A stretch of DNA of 64,000 nt. Source: Tatumella ptyseos (GTDB taxonomy: Bacteria; Pseudomonadota; Gammaproteobacteria; Enterobacterales; Enterobacteriaceae). The position numbers and the translations under genes were made by a program. Below, piece after piece: positions 51,255 to 62,152 of this stretch. Numbering within the stretch: position 1 is the first letter of the stretch; the number at the start of each line of letters is the position of its first letter. Under the pieces are notes generated by a model that did not search any database, was not told the DNA's origin, and saw nothing but the letters and a program-made list of their open reading frames with translations. The DNA lies in assembly GCF_030552895.1 (NCBI RefSeq), contig NZ_CP130649.1, forward strand, positions 744,001 to 808,000, given 5' to 3'.

Positions 51255-52303
51255 TGGAGTCGACCCCACTGCACTGGCTTTTCGGTAAGCCAACCGCGAC
51301 AGGACTGATTAAACAATCGGCCAGTGACTTCCGTGTTATCGAAGATCTTGGCTATACTGCTGATCAGCAAGGTGAGCATTTACTTATTCGGCTACGTAAG
51401 ACGGGATGTAATACCCGTTTTGTGGCTGATGCGCTGGCAAAATTTTTAAAAATTCCTGCTCGAGAAGTGAGCTATGCCGGAATGAAAGATCGTCACGCTG
51501 TCACTGAGCAAACGTTCTGTGCACGACTCCCAGGTAAAGAAATGCCTAACTTGACGCACTTTGTGCTTGAAGGGGTGGAAATTCTGGAGGTCGCACGTCA
51601 TCAACGTAAAGTGCGTGTCGGCGGCTTAGCGGGTAATTATTTTGAATTGATCGTCCGAGATGTTAGCGATATAGCTAGCGTTGAACAACGCTTAGCCATG
51701 ATTGCCGAAAAAGGCGTACCCAACTACTTTGGAGAGCAGCGTTTTGGACGAGATCGTCACAACCTTACGCTTGCAGAACAATGGGCATCGGGCGAAATCC
51801 GAATTAAAGATCGCACCAAGCGTAGTTTGCTTCTCTCCGCGATACGCAGTGACATCTTCAACCAAGTGACCAGCGCACGTCTCGCTGCACAAACGAATCT
51901 TACGACGCTATGGTCGGGAGATTGCGTGCAATTAACGGGGCGAGGAAGTTGGTTCGTTGTCAGTGAAGATGAGTTTAGTGAGACATTTGAGCGTGTGCAG
52001 CAAGGTGAATTACGAATTACTGCTCCTTTAGTGGGTAAGGGCAATAGCGTTGTAACCGGTGAGGCCGCCGATTTCGAACAGCAGCAGCTAGCCACGCAGC
52101 AAGCGTTTATTTCACTTCTTGCTCAAGAACGTGTTGAGGCGGCACGTCGTGCCATGCTCGTTTGTCCGCGAGACATGACGTGGTCTTGGGTAGACGGTCA
52201 GCATCTCAAGCTTAATTTTTGGTTGCCAGCGGGTAGTTTTGCAACCAGTGTCGTTAGAGAACTCGTTTTACAGGGAGATATGATTGAGGATCCTGCTGAG
52301 TAA
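51254..52303 (+). CDS. truD: tRNA pseudouridine(13) synthase TruD
   Basis: Makes pseudouridine 13 in tRNA-Glu. 349 residues. The catalytic aspartate lies in [14 protein letters not shown] near residue 80, and the family motif NYFGEQRFG is present. The end overlaps surE by 20 bases. Confidence 0.96.
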   Translation: MESTPLHWLFGKPTATGLIKQSASDFRVIEDLGYTADQQGEHLLIRLRKTGCNTRFVADALAKFLKIPAREVSYAGMKDRHAVTEQTFCARLPGKEMPNLTHFVLEGVEILEVARHQRKVRVGGLAGNYFELIVRDVSDIASVEQRLAMIAEKGVPNYFGEQRFGRDRHNLTLAEQWASGEIRIKDRTKRSLLLSAIRSDIFNQVTSARLAAQTNLTTLWSGDCVQLTGRGSWFVVSEDEFSETFERVQQGELRITAPLVGKGNSVVTGEAADFEQQQLATQQAFISLLAQERVEAARRAMLVCPRDMTWSWVDGQHLKLNFWLPAGSFATSVVRELVLQGDMIEDPAE

Positions 52304-53048
52304 TGATGACGGTGTCTTAGCACCCGGCATTCAACAGTTGGCTGAAGCACTGCGCGATGTAGCAGTCGACGTGTGCATTATTGCTCCCGATCGTAATCGT
52401 AGCGGAGCTTCCAGTGCATTAACCTTGGATATGCCGTTACGTACTTATCGTTACGATAATGGTGACATTGCTGTGCAGCACGGTACGCCGACAGATTGTG
52501 TCTACCTTGGTGTGAATTGCTTAATGACGCCAGCGCCTGATATCGTCATTTCTGGCATTAATGCTGGTCCTAATCTTGGTGATGACGTCATTTATTCAGG
52601 AACAGTTGCCGCGGCAATTGAGGGCCGCCATTTGGGTTTGCCAGCACTTGCGATCTCGCTCAATGGTACTACCCACTACGACACTGCCGCTGAAGTTACC
52701 TGTCAGCTTTTGAATATACTGGTCAATCAGCCGCTGCGCTTAAGCCCGGTACTCAATATCAATGTACCTGATGTACCTTTAGCCGAGATAAAAGGCTGGA
52801 AAGTTACGCGCTGCGGTTATCGACATCCTGCGGATAAAGTGATTACCCAATGCGATCCACGTGGGGAAACCTTATATTGGATTGGGCCGCAAGGTAAGCC
52901 ACATGATGCGGGTGAAGGGACCGATTTTGATGCGGTAGAAAAAGGGTATGTTTCTATCACTCCCTTAGGTGTTGATCTGACTGCATACCATGCAGTATCC
53001 CAATTATCAGAATGGTTAGGGAATGTCGAGGGCCAAGTCACATGCTAA
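52284..53048 (+). CDS. surE: 5'/3'-nucleotidase SurE
   Basis: Metal-dependent nucleotidase and exopolyphosphatase linked to stationary-phase survival. 254 residues with a TTG start that matches the conserved N-terminus [17 protein letters not shown] lies upstream. The [11 protein letters not shown] and [10 protein letters not shown] motifs are present. Overlaps pcm by 7 bases. Confidence 0.95.
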   Translation: MRILLSNDDGVLAPGIQQLAEALRDVAVDVCIIAPDRNRSGASSALTLDMPLRTYRYDNGDIAVQHGTPTDCVYLGVNCLMTPAPDIVISGINAGPNLGDDVIYSGTVAAAIEGRHLGLPALAISLNGTTHYDTAAEVTCQLLNILVNQPLRLSPVLNINVPDVPLAEIKGWKVTRCGYRHPADKVITQCDPRGETLYWIGPQGKPHDAGEGTDFDAVEKGYVSITPLGVDLTAYHAVSQLSEWLGNVEGQVTC

Positions 53049-53668
53049 GTCGGCGTGTAGAGATGTTACTTGATTACTTACGTCAGCACGGTATTGCTGA
53101 TGAATCGATTTTGCGTGCCATCTCCTTGGTTCCGCGTGAGCAATTTGTCGATGAGGCATTTGAGCACAAGGCTTGGGACAATAACGCATTGCCGATTGGC
53201 TATGGTCAAACGATTTCTCAACCTTATATGGTGGCGAGAATGACCGAGTTGCTAGGCTTAACGCCCTTTTCACGCGTATTAGAAATTGGGACAGGATCGG
53301 GCTACCAGACCGCGATTTTAGCCAATTTGGTAGAGCATGTTTACTCAGTCGAACGGATAAAAGGTTTACAGTGGGCAGCCAAACGACGCCTTAAAAATCT
53401 GGATTTACATAATGTCTCGACTCGCCATGGTGACGGCTGGCATGGCTGGGTCTCGCGCGGGCCTTTCGATGCCATTATTGTCACGGCAGCTGCGCCAGAG
53501 ATTCCTCTTGAGTTAGTGGCGCAATTAGCTGATGGCGGGGTGATGGTACTTCCGGTGGGTGAAGAACAGCAATTTTTACAACGTATACAGCGTATTGGTG
53601 ATGAATTCACCGACGATATGATAGAGCCTGTAAGGTTCGTCCCGTTAATTCCAGGTGACCTGGCTTAA
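53042..53668 (+). CDS. pcm: Protein-L-isoaspartate O-methyltransferase Pcm
   Basis: Repairs isoaspartate in aged proteins using SAM. The start at 53042 ([10 protein letters not shown]) aligns with E. coli Pcm; the longer frame is rejected. 208 residues. Motif [16 protein letters not shown], and the family block [15 protein letters not shown]. Confidence 0.96.
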   Translation: MLSRRVEMLLDYLRQHGIADESILRAISLVPREQFVDEAFEHKAWDNNALPIGYGQTISQPYMVARMTELLGLTPFSRVLEIGTGSGYQTAILANLVEHVYSVERIKGLQWAAKRRLKNLDLHNVSTRHGDGWHGWVSRGPFDAIIVTAAAPEIPLELVAQLADGGVMVLPVGEEQQFLQRIQRIGDEFTDDMIEPVRFVPLIPGDLA

Positions 53669-53799
53669 CGTTTTCCTGACATCGTCTCATAGCCTGTCTT
53701 GGCGTTGCCTGCTACTATTGGACGATAATTTCATTTAAGTTGTTTACAGTCCGAATTAGGATGGTAACACCAATAGCCGTAAGCCTTATGGGGGAATGA

Positions 53800-54978
53800 A
53801 TGAGCAAAGGAAGCAACCGTATTAAATATCGCCAGATGGCGCTCGCCTCATTGATTGCTGCCAGCTTGGCAGGATGTAGTTCAGACAGCAGCGATTCACA
53901 AGCGCCAATCACTGCAATTGGCGCAAGCGGTGGGGCACCAGCAGGTTCCACCCAACGCGCGGCTGCACAGTATCCGACGACTTCTACTACGGTCCCCACG
54001 GCGCCGAGCTCGATTGCCGCACAACCTGTGCAAACTGCACAACCTGTTATGCCAGTCCAAACTACACAGCCCGTTCAATCTCGCCAACAAGCTGTTAATA
54101 GCCAACCTGTAAAGCTACAGAATGGTAAAATTGTCTATAACCGTAATTATGGGAATATTCCTAAGGGTAGTTATAGCGGCAGCACCTACACTGTTAAGCG
54201 CGGTGATACATTATTTTATATCGCATGGATTACTGGTAACGATTTTCGCGATCTTGCGCAAAAAAACAGTATTGCAGCGCCTTATAGCTTGAATGCTGGG
54301 CAAGTGCTACAGATTGGTAATGGAGCTGGACAACCCATAACGGGGCCTAATGAAATTAGTAAAGCAGATAATCTCTCTTCTACTAACAATAGTGCAAATA
54401 ATGTTCAGAGAACCGTTCCCAAACAGGTTGCACAACAGCCAATTGTTACGTATTCTGAAGATACTGACGAGCAAAGCAGCAATAATTCTGCTCAATCAGG
54501 CAGTAAATTATTACCGAGCAAAGCTGCTACAACCGGAAGTGCTGCCGCGCCAATTGTGGCGCCGACAACCACTCCAACCGTCAGCAGCACCACCAGTGCA
54601 GCGCCAATCACAACGTGGCGTTGGCCGACAAAAGGAAACATTATTGATGGTTTCTCAGCGTCGGAAGGTGGAAATAAGGGGATCGATATTGCGGGTTCTC
54701 GTGGTCAAGCAGTGGTCTCCACAGCAGCGGGTAGAGTCGTGTATGCAGGTAATGCCTTACGGGGCTATGGCAATCTGATTATCATCAAACATAATGATGA
54801 TTACCTCAGTGCCTACGCACACAACGACACGATGCTAGTGAGAGAGCAACAGGAAGTCACTGCCGGTCAGAAGATTGCCACCATGGGCAGCACAGGGACG
54901 AGCTCGGTAAGATTGCACTTTGAAATTCGTTATAAAGGAAAATCCGTCAATCCGTTGCGTTACTTACCGCAGCGATAG
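53800..54978 (+). CDS. nlpD: LysM/LytM lipoprotein NlpD, amidase activator
   Basis: Outer-membrane lipoprotein that activates the amidase AmiC at the division site. 392 residues. Lipobox LAGC (Cys near residue 26), a Gln/Pro/Thr-rich linker, LysM domain ([18 protein letters not shown], near 127) and a C-terminal M23/LytM domain (from about 275) that lacks the full set of zinc ligands, as in E. coli NlpD. Major rpoS promoters are known to lie inside nlpD in enterobacteria. Confidence 0.95.
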   Translation: MSKGSNRIKYRQMALASLIAASLAGCSSDSSDSQAPITAIGASGGAPAGSTQRAAAQYPTTSTTVPTAPSSIAAQPVQTAQPVMPVQTTQPVQSRQQAVNSQPVKLQNGKIVYNRNYGNIPKGSYSGSTYTVKRGDTLFYIAWITGNDFRDLAQKNSIAAPYSLNAGQVLQIGNGAGQPITGPNEISKADNLSSTNNSANNVQRTVPKQVAQQPIVTYSEDTDEQSSNNSAQSGSKLLPSKAATTGSAAAPIVAPTTTPTVSSTTSAAPITTWRWPTKGNIIDGFSASEGGNKGIDIAGSRGQAVVSTAAGRVVYAGNALRGYGNLIIIKHNDDYLSAYAHNDTMLVREQQEVTAGQKIATMGSTGTSSVRLHFEIRYKGKSVNPLRYLPQR

Positions 54979-55020
54979 ATGCAGGGCCTTCTGGCTCTGC
55001 CAGGACCAGGAGGCATCAAA

Positions 55021-56013
55021 ATGAGTCAGAACACGCGTAAAGTTGAAGAGTTACACGATATTGACTACGACGATCAAGAGAATGTAGCTTTTGAAGAGCA
55101 GAATGCGACCAGCGATTCTAAAGATGATTATGAAATTTCTAGCGCTGAAGAAGAGCTCTTCTCGCCGAATTCATCCCAACGGGTCCTGGACGCTACGCAG
55201 CTTTATTTAGGTGAAATTGGTTTCTCGCCACTGCTTACCGCAGAAGAAGAGATCCTTTTCGCACGCCGTGCACTACGTGGAGACGTGGCGTCCCGACGTA
55301 GAATGATCGAGAGTAACCTCCGCTTGGTGGTGAAAATCTCACGTCGTTATAACAATCGTGGCCTACCATTACTCGACCTGATTGAGGAAGGCAATTTAGG
55401 GCTTATTCGTGCAGTAGAGAAGTTTGATCCTGAGAAGGGCTTCCGTTTCTCTACCTATGCAACCTGGTGGATCCGTCAAACGATCGAGCGGGCTATCATG
55501 AACCAGACGCGTACCATTCGTCTGCCTATCCATATCGTTAAAGAATTAAATGTGTATTTACGTACCGCACGTGAACTAACGCAAGTTCTGGACCACGAGC
55601 CAACTGCTGAAGATATTGCGCAGAAATTGGATAAGCCAGTCGAGGATGTCAGTCGAATGCTTCGCCTTAATGAACGTATCGCATCCGTTGATACGCCAAT
55701 AGGTGGTGATTCAGAAACCTCATTACTTGATATGATTTCTGATGACGACGACAACTCTCCAGAGTACACCAACCAAGATAACGATATGAAACAAAGTATT
55801 GTTAAATGGTTATATGAGTTAAACGCTAAGCAACGTGAAGTCCTTGCACGTCGTTTTGGTCTACTCGGCTATGAACCTGCAACTTTAGAAGATGTCGGTC
55901 AGGAAATCGGATTAACACGTGAGCGTGTTCGTCAGATTCAAGTCGAAGGTCTGCGTCGTTTACGTGAAATTTTAGAAGGTCAAGGTTTAAGCCTCGATGC
56001 ACTGTTCCTGTAA
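55021..56013 (+). CDS. rpoS: RNA polymerase sigma factor RpoS
   Basis: General stress and stationary-phase sigma factor. The start at 55021 ([11 protein letters not shown]) aligns with E. coli, with AGGAGG 6-11 bases upstream. 330 residues. Region 1.2 ([11 protein letters not shown]), region 2 ([29 protein letters not shown]), region 3 and region 4 ([19 protein letters not shown]) are intact. The N-terminal acidic segment differs from E. coli. Confidence 0.97.
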   Translation: MSQNTRKVEELHDIDYDDQENVAFEEQNATSDSKDDYEISSAEEELFSPNSSQRVLDATQLYLGEIGFSPLLTAEEEILFARRALRGDVASRRRMIESNLRLVVKISRRYNNRGLPLLDLIEEGNLGLIRAVEKFDPEKGFRFSTYATWWIRQTIERAIMNQTRTIRLPIHIVKELNVYLRTARELTQVLDHEPTAEDIAQKLDKPVEDVSRMLRLNERIASVDTPIGGDSETSLLDMISDDDDNSPEYTNQDNDMKQSIVKWLYELNAKQREVLARRFGLLGYEPATLEDVGQEIGLTRERVRQIQVEGLRRLREILEGQGLSLDALFL

Positions 56014-56034
56014 TCAGTAATTACGTCATAAAAT

Positions 56035-56059
56035 AGCCATCTTCGCGATGGCTTTTTTT
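56035..56059. terminator. Terminator between convergent rpoS and mutS
   Basis: A 7-bp stem AGCCATC/GATGGCT is followed by seven T residues on the plus strand. A shorter T-rich tract on the other strand may also help end mutS transcripts. Confidence 0.8.
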
Positions 56060-56070
56060 ATGTCTAAGAA

Positions 56071-58632
56071 TTAAAGCAGAGTTTTGAGGCGATAGATCCA
56101 TTCCAACGCTTGGCGAGGGCTGAGCGTATCAGGATCGAGTGTTTCTAAGGCTTCGATCGCAGGAGAGGTTTCTTCAACGAGAAGCGAGAGTTGATTCGTT
56201 TCTGTCCCTGCGGCAGTAAATTGGGCGGGTTGTGCCTCTAATTCTCGTAATTTTTGCCGAGCTCGTTTAATCACTTCTTTTGGTACACCGGCTAACGCGG
56301 CAACTGCCAGCCCGTAACTCTTACTGGCCGCGCCTTCGCTTACGGTATGCATGAAAGCAATACTGTCACCATGCTCCCGCGCATCGAGGTGAACATTCTC
56401 TACACCTGCTATTTGACTCGGCAGCGCCGTCAGCTCGAAATAGTGGGTAGCGAATAGCGTTAATGACTGCAATTGGCTGGCAAGGTTCTCCGCACAGGCC
56501 CAGGCCAGTGATAACCCGTCATAGGTTGAGGTACCCCGACCAATCTCATCCATCAAGACTAAGCTATGACGCGTGGCATTATTGAGAATATTAGCGGTTT
56601 CGGTCATCTCGACCATGAAGGTTGAGCGGCCAGAAGCCAAATCGTCGGCGGCCCCCACACGAGTAAAGATCCGATCGATTGGGCCGATCGTCACGGCTTC
56701 GGCTGGAACATAACTCCCTACCCAGCTCAATAATGCGATTAACGCGGCTTGACGCATATAGGTACTTTTACCACCCATATTTGGACCAGTAATGATGAGC
56801 ATGCGGCGTTGAGGCTGTAACATTAAGGGGTTGGCGATAAAGGGTTCTTTAAGCACCTGTTCAACCACTGGATGTCGGCCTTGGGTGATGTTGATCCCTG
56901 CTTGCTCGGTTAATTGTGGGCAAACATAATGCAAGGCTTCGGCGCGTTCAGCTAAATTTGTTAATACGTCCAATTCAGCGAGCGCTGCAGCGCTTTGCTG
57001 GAGATCAGCGAGATGCGGTAACAACTGGTCGAAGAGTTGGTCATAAAGCGCCTTCTCCAACGCCAATGCTTTACCTTTAGAGGTCAGAACCTTATCTTCA
57101 TACTCTTTAAGTTCAGGAATGATATAGCGTTCGGCATTTTTTAGGGTTTGGCGGCGAACATAGTTAATTGGCACTAAGTGACTCTGTCCTCGACTGACTT
57201 GGATAAAGTAGCCGTGTACGGCGTTATAGCCCACCTTTAAGGTATCAATGCCTAAACGATCGCGCTCGCGGATCTCTAAGCGATCGAGATAATCTGTGGC
57301 TCCCGCCGCTAAGGCTCGCCATTCATCCAATTCTTCATGATAGCCTTCGGCAATCACGCCGCCATCCCGCACTAATACCGGCGGTGCTTCCACTATGGCA
57401 TGGTCGAGAAGCTCGCGTAGTGCCGTAAATTCACCACTGCGTTCAGCTAAAAGGTTGAGAGAGCGACCAGAGGTCTCGGCCAGCAGTGCTTGAATATCAG
57501 GAAGCTGATGAAAGGCATGGCGCATACGGGCTAAGTCGCGAGGCCGTGCTGAGCGTAAGGCTAATCGTGCAAGAATACGTTCTAAGTCACCGATTTGATG
57601 AAGTAGCGGCTGGAGCGATGAGACTAACGGCTGTAATTCGCTAATGGCCTGTTGACGGGCGGTAATGATAGCCGTATCGCGCAGGGGAGTATGTAACCAA
57701 CGTTTTAACATCCGGCTGCCCATAGGCGTTACCGTGCGGTCGAGAACGGAGGCCAGGGTATTATCTGTTCCCCCTGCAAGATTCTGCGTGATCTCTAAAT
57801 TCCTACGCGTTGCCGCATCCATGATGATGCTGTCTTGCTGGCGCTCCATGGTGATACTACGAAGATGTGGGAGTGCCGTACGCTGAGTATCTTTCGCGTA
57901 TTGTAATAAACAGCCGGCAGCGGGGAGGGCAAGGACGGCTTGCTCAACGCCAAAACCTTGTAAGTCTCGGGTACCGAACTGCAACGTTAGTTGTTGACGA
58001 GCAGTTGCTAGGTCAAACTCCCAGATAGGCCGCCGACGTAAACCCCGGCGCTGTTCAATCAATGCAAAGGCAGCGAAGCCTTCTGGATAGAGCAGCTCGG
58101 CAGGATTAGTACGTTGTAACTCTGCCGCAAGGGCCTCCTCGCTTTCTGCTTCCGTCAACAGAAAACGTCCTGAACCAATATCCAAGGTGGCGTAACCAAA
58201 TCCTTGCTGAGTTTCATAGACAGCAGCCAGTAAATTGTCTTGGCGCTCATTCAATAAGGCTTCATCACTGATCGTACCTGGCGTCACGATACGTAACACC
58301 TTGCGTTCTACTGGCCCTTTGCTGAGTGCGGGATCGCCGACTTGTTCACAAATCGCCACCGATTCACCCATTTGAACTAACTTTGCCAAATAGCCTTCGA
58401 CCGCATGATAAGGTACCCCAGCCATTGGAATGGGTTGGCCCGCGGAGGATCCCCGTTTGGTTAATGAGATGTCCAGGAGTTGGGAGGCACGCCGCGCATC
58501 ATCAAAAAACAACTCATAAAAGTCACCCATCCGGTAGAACAACAAGATATCAGGGTGTTCAGCTTTTAAGCCGAGATACTGCTGCATCATGGGGGTGTGG
58601 GCGGCTAAATTCGCGTTGTCATTGGTTGACAT
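56071..58632 (-). CDS. mutS: DNA mismatch repair protein MutS
   Basis: Recognises base mismatches and small loops and starts methyl-directed repair with MutL. 853 residues, the same as E. coli. Mismatch-binding Phe-x-Glu motif in [13 protein letters not shown] (near residue 37), Walker A in [15 protein letters not shown] near 614, Walker [18 protein letters not shown]-terminal HTH and dimerisation tail intact. Convergent with rpoS. Confidence 0.97.
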   Translation of the reverse strand: MSTNDNANLAAHTPMMQQYLGLKAEHPDILLFYRMGDFYELFFDDARRASQLLDISLTKRGSSAGQPIPMAGVPYHAVEGYLAKLVQMGESVAICEQVGDPALSKGPVERKVLRIVTPGTISDEALLNERQDNLLAAVYETQQGFGYATLDIGSGRFLLTEAESEEALAAELQRTNPAELLYPEGFAAFALIEQRRGLRRRPIWEFDLATARQQLTLQFGTRDLQGFGVEQAVLALPAAGCLLQYAKDTQRTALPHLRSITMERQQDSIIMDAATRRNLEITQNLAGGTDNTLASVLDRTVTPMGSRMLKRWLHTPLRDTAIITARQQAISELQPLVSSLQPLLHQIGDLERILARLALRSARPRDLARMRHAFHQLPDIQALLAETSGRSLNLLAERSGEFTALRELLDHAIVEAPPVLVRDGGVIAEGYHEELDEWRALAAGATDYLDRLEIRERDRLGIDTLKVGYNAVHGYFIQVSRGQSHLVPINYVRRQTLKNAERYIIPELKEYEDKVLTSKGKALALEKALYDQLFDQLLPHLADLQQSAAALAELDVLTNLAERAEALHYVCPQLTEQAGINITQGRHPVVEQVLKEPFIANPLMLQPQRRMLIITGPNMGGKSTYMRQAALIALLSWVGSYVPAEAVTIGPIDRIFTRVGAADDLASGRSTFMVEMTETANILNNATRHSLVLMDEIGRGTSTYDGLSLAWACAENLASQLQSLTLFATHYFELTALPSQIAGVENVHLDAREHGDSIAFMHTVSEGAASKSYGLAVAALAGVPKEVIKRARQKLRELEAQPAQFTAAGTETNQLSLLVEETSPAIEALETLDPDTLSPRQALEWIYRLKTLL

Positions 58633-59498
58633 AACTTATATTCCATCGATTTGAGGCTAATAGTGATTTTTTTATTCTTATGACGTATCACTTAGCTTTT
58701 TAAAATTACCGCAACGCTTGCGGACAGTATTGGGCCTAAAAATAGGGCATAAAGCGGGTTAGGGGCAATTGTACTGAACAAAAACGTCATCCACACTACG
58801 CATAGTAAGTATTTTATCGTAGTTACCAATAGGTTGTCGCAGATAAAAATGAGAGCAGTATCGTAAAGCTAACTCGCTATAGATCCTGCAAGGCGCTCAT
58901 TAGTGAAATGACGTAGAGCAGGAGATGACAAGCTGATTGTTACCTTAAAAATGGGAGAAGGGTTGGTCAGTTGGGAAAATCTATCTTGTAGGTACCTACC
59001 TGAATGGCTGACGTTATTAAAATGCCCCCGTAACCCAGCCCCTGCTTCGAGGTATGTTAATAGATAACAACGAGAAACTGACTGAGCGACACTGGGCCAT
59101 TTCGAACGGACTTCGTTTGTTTACTTAAACCTTACGCTATACCTTACTTAGCTTTCCGTATTAACTAAGGGTTGTGTCAAAGGAAAACTGCTTTTGTCTG
59201 AAAGAATAGGTAATTTTTCCTCCATTATAAACTCATCATCTACATTAATTTTTACATAAAACTATGCAACGCTCAGTGAGGTTAAAGGGATAGTAGTCAT
59301 AGATATAAAAAAATTCAATGCTAGCGAAGCTTATATTAAGGTATATCGGCTTAGTTTCAGGGAAGAGTTTCGGGATTAATAAGATTTTATACAGCCTAGG
59401 TGTTTTTTTAGAAATAGAGCTCTTGTTAAAATTATCGTTTCTGAGGATTATAATTTAGAAGTGATATGTTTATTCATTATATGAGAGAGGGAGGGAGT
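58633..59498. other. Gene-free stretch next to mutS
   Basis: About 865 bases without a convincing reading frame on either strand. It has short A+T-rich tracts and a perfect 12-base palindrome, GTAGGTACCTAC, at 58988-58999. The last 100 bases are strongly A+T-rich and probably hold the promoter of the next gene. It may be decayed accessory DNA; no parent gene was recognised. Confidence 0.5.
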
Positions 59499-60020
59499 AT
59501 GAACAAGGAAAAATCTCTTCGCCTTTTAACTTTAGGTGAAATAAATCTAGGGAAAACCGTTTTCGGTAACTCTATTCAATGGAACAAAGTATGGGTTCAT
59601 TGTGATAGCTATCTCCCCTTTGGTTTACAAGGGAAGTTCGTTGGTATGTCACCAAATGGCGAAATATATTTTAGGAAAGAAACATATCTTAAAGATTTCT
59701 CCTTATCTTCAAGGGCTTCCCAGCATTTTTTTATGCATGAAATAACTCATGTTTGGCAGCATCAGCACGGGATGTGGGTGAGGGCTAGAGGGCTTTTTAG
59801 TTGGGCTACAGCTTATCAGTACACCATCGTTCCTAATAAAAAATTAAGTCAATATAGTATGGAGCAACAGGCTCAGATTATTGCTGATTATTTTCTATTA
59901 AAAAATTATGGAGTGAATGGTTTAAAAAACGAAATTGGGCGTCAGGCAGGTTTTCAAGGTGTACTGGATAATAATACCTTATTGCTTTATAGGAACATTT
60001 TACCTGAAACAATTTTATAA
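59499..60020 (+). CDS. HExxH metallopeptidase-like protein, Rhs/Vgr-associated type
   Basis: The start at 59499 follows a strong GGGAGGGAG ribosome-binding site; a longer frame begins 11 codons earlier. 173 residues, no signal peptide or membrane segment. The zinc motif HEITHVWQHQHG lies near residues 81-92. The flanking pattern (LTLGEINLGKTVFG, YLPFGLQ, MSPNGEIYF) is what I recall from small proteins annotated as Rhs- or Vgr-related in enterobacteria. Twelve bases downstream lies a lipoprotein gene, so the pair could be a secreted effector and its immunity protein. No vgrG, hcp or rhs gene is in the window. Confidence 0.7.
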   Translation: MNKEKSLRLLTLGEINLGKTVFGNSIQWNKVWVHCDSYLPFGLQGKFVGMSPNGEIYFRKETYLKDFSLSSRASQHFFMHEITHVWQHQHGMWVRARGLFSWATAYQYTIVPNKKLSQYSMEQQAQIIADYFLLKNYGVNGLKNEIGRQAGFQGVLDNNTLLLYRNILPETIL

Positions 60021-60032
60021 GGGGTTGATATA

Positions 60033-60440
60033 ATGAAATGTTTGATGGTGTTTTTTTTCGTGATTATACTGACATCCTGTCATCTGAATGATACCCGTAC
60101 AGAAATTCATCGGGCTAAGGTGAGCATAAAAAATAAAATAATTTGTATTACATTACCTGATTCTAAAGATGAGAGTATTATCCAGTTAAATATAAATGAA
60201 ATAGGTAATGATAGAGGAATGGCAAGTAAAAATATAAAAATGACAACTGACTCTATTGTAGAGGCCGATCAATGCTTGCCGAATTATGGTTTTTATTTTG
60301 AGAAAGGAAGGTCATATGTTTTTTCTGTCGATACAATTAAAGTAAAAGAAGGGCGTAAAATTAAAAATGGGAATAGCTATAATGTTACATTTTCCGTTGA
60401 GGATAATGAAAGGGAATTAGAAGTGAAAAATATCGACTAA
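60033..60440 (+). CDS. Small lipoprotein, possible T6SS-type immunity protein
   Basis: 135 residues. Signal peptide with lipobox LTSC (Cys near residue 16), so it is probably periplasmic and membrane-anchored. The body has the pattern AKVSIKNKIICITLPDSKDES, a second cysteine in ADQCLPNYGF and FEKGRSYVFSV. This resembles the family annotated as putative T6SS immunity periplasmic lipoproteins, from memory. Cotranscribed with the metallopeptidase-like gene. Very A+T-rich compared with the core genes. Confidence 0.65.
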   Translation: MKCLMVFFFVIILTSCHLNDTRTEIHRAKVSIKNKIICITLPDSKDESIIQLNINEIGNDRGMASKNIKMTTDSIVEADQCLPNYGFYFEKGRSYVFSVDTIKVKEGRKIKNGNSYNVTFSVEDNERELEVKNID

Positions 60441-60805
60441 TGATAATCATAAACATCATCAATACTCAGTGTTCTAATTTTTTACGTTAGTTAACCTTAT
60501 TCGTGTTGTCGGTAAAAGTTCAGCTCACTGTGAATGTGAAGAGCACAACGTTGAGCCGCTCCCTACCTGTCGCGAACACGAAGAGTGATCGAGCAGGACA
60601 GAGAAGACTTACAATGGTTTAGCGGTGCAACAAATGCTAAATCAAGCGAGCACAACCGGAATTTAATTTTTTATTCCTCTGCCTAAGTTATCACTCATCG
60701 CGATTCCAAATTGTTATCAATACTTAATTAATCCGCCCTTTGGTGACGACCCTGCAACGACGGAACGTAATAGTGATGTGGTAGAGAAGGGAATGCGTTC
60801 CCCTT
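60441..60805. other. Gene-free stretch with a hairpin at its right end
   Basis: 365 bases between the lipoprotein gene and the convergent monooxygenase gene. No real reading frame was seen. An imperfect hairpin at 60780-60812 (GGTA and AGAAGGG paired with CCCTTCT and TACC) straddles the stop codon of the monooxygenase and may end or protect its transcript; there is no T-run. Confidence 0.45.
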
Positions 60806-62152
60806 CTATACCCGCCATCGGGCAGCGGGGTGGGTGTCAGGGAGCCTATCACTGTGTTGAAACAGTTTTTGTCGTAGGCTTCCAGAATGATAAGCGGTTT
60901 TATATCGTCCACGGGATTGAAGCTCGGGTACAACGTAATCAACGAAATCTTGATAGCTTTGTGGGTTAAGAATACGAGTTAGGTTAAACCCATCAATATC
61001 TCCCTCATCAATCCAATGAATCAAGGCATCAGCCACTTGACTAGGATTCCCGACAATAATGGGATAGCGACTTCCTAACGCATGTTGTTCAAGGATCTGC
61101 CGACGTGTCCAGCCGTTAAAGGTTTGACTTACAGATTGAATGGCACGAGTGTCGCCACTATGGATGGGTTCATCGAGTTCAAAGGCCGAGAGATCAACAC
61201 CGATAGAACTGGAAAAATGGGCGATTCCCGCTTCTGGGCTGGCATAGTGTAAATAGCTATGATATTTCTCTTTAGCCTCCTGTTCGGTTGCCGCCACGAT
61301 CACACTTATTCCCATAAAGATAAGAATATCATTAGGATGCCGACCGGTAGCGACTGCCGCTTGCCGCAATCGCTGAGATTGAATCTTTAAGGCGCTCGGA
61401 GAGGCCGCATTCACAAAAGAGCACTCTGCATGTTGTGCCGCAAAAGCGATCCCTCGCGGCGATGAACCCGCTTGAAACAACAGTGGGGTACGTTGGGGAG
61501 AAGGGCTACTCAGATGATAACCCCGTACTTGATAAAACTCACCCTGGTGATCAATTTCATGGATTTTCTGGGCATCGGCATAGCGTCGGTGCGGTTTGTC
61601 GGCTAAGAGCGCATCATCTTGCCAGCTGCCTTCCCAGAGTTGGTAGACAACATCGAGAAATTCGTCTGCCTGATCGTAACGACGGTCGTGATTCATTAAC
61701 TGAGTGTGACCCATAGCGCGTGCTGCACTATCTAAATAGCCCGTCACAATATTCCATCCGATACGACCTTGCGTCAGATGATCGAGTGTTGAGAAACGTC
61801 GCGCAAAAGGATAGGGGGCCTCGTAGCTAAGATTCGCCGTAACCCCAAAACCCAGATGTTCGGTAACACTTGCCATGCCAGAAATTAACAAGAGTGGGTC
61901 ATTAACGGGTAGTTGAATAGATTCACTGGCGGTGATGCCTATTCCCTGTTGATAAACATCATAAACACCAAGAATATCGGCAATAAACATCCCATCAAAT
62001 AACCCTTTTTCGAGCAAACGCGCAAGGTCAAGCCAGTAGTTCAAAGAGTTAAATTCAATGGAACGATCGGCAGGATGTGTCCACATGCCATGGTGAATAT
62101 GCCCGACGCAGTTCATCGTAAAAGCGTTGAATAATATTTCTTTAGTATTCAT
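60806..62152 (-). CDS. LLM-class flavin-dependent monooxygenase (NtaA/SnaA/DszA-like)
   Basis: 448 residues, bacterial-luciferase-like TIM barrel that uses FMNH2 supplied by a separate reductase. Family blocks are FDGMFIADILGVYD, LGFGVTANLSYEAPYPFARRFSTLDHLTQGR (in part), GRIGWNIVTGY and LFQAGSSPRG. Members oxidise nitrilotriacetate, dibenzothiophene sulfone, dimethyl sulfide or related compounds. The substrate cannot be told from sequence. The start overlaps the preceding gene by 4 bases (ATGA). Together with two SfnB/DszC-like genes it suggests oxidation of an organosulfur compound. Confidence 0.85.
   Translation of the reverse strand: MNTKEILFNAFTMNCVGHIHHGMWTHPADRSIEFNSLNYWLDLARLLEKGLFDGMFIADILGVYDVYQQGIGITASESIQLPVNDPLLLISGMASVTEHLGFGVTANLSYEAPYPFARRFSTLDHLTQGRIGWNIVTGYLDSAARAMGHTQLMNHDRRYDQADEFLDVVYQLWEGSWQDDALLADKPHRRYADAQKIHEIDHQGEFYQVRGYHLSSPSPQRTPLLFQAGSSPRGIAFAAQHAECSFVNAASPSALKIQSQRLRQAAVATGRHPNDILIFMGISVIVAATEQEAKEKYHSYLHYASPEAGIAHFSSSIGVDLSAFELDEPIHSGDTRAIQSVSQTFNGWTRRQILEQHALGSRYPIIVGNPSQVADALIHWIDEGDIDGFNLTRILNPQSYQDFVDYVVPELQSRGRYKTAYHSGSLRQKLFQHSDRLPDTHPAARWRV

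Noticed and set aside
54350..54778. 142-codon frame inside nlpD.
   Set aside because: Low-complexity Gln/Arg-rich translation from the nlpD linker in a wrong frame.
58988..58999. Perfect 12-base palindrome GTAGGTACCTAC as an operator or insertion site.
   Set aside because: Isolated, with no promoter, repeat partner or mobile element beside it.
60724..60969. Two overlapping short frames, one on each strand.
   Set aside because: They lie over the 3' end of the monooxygenase and repeat-like DNA, with no start signals.
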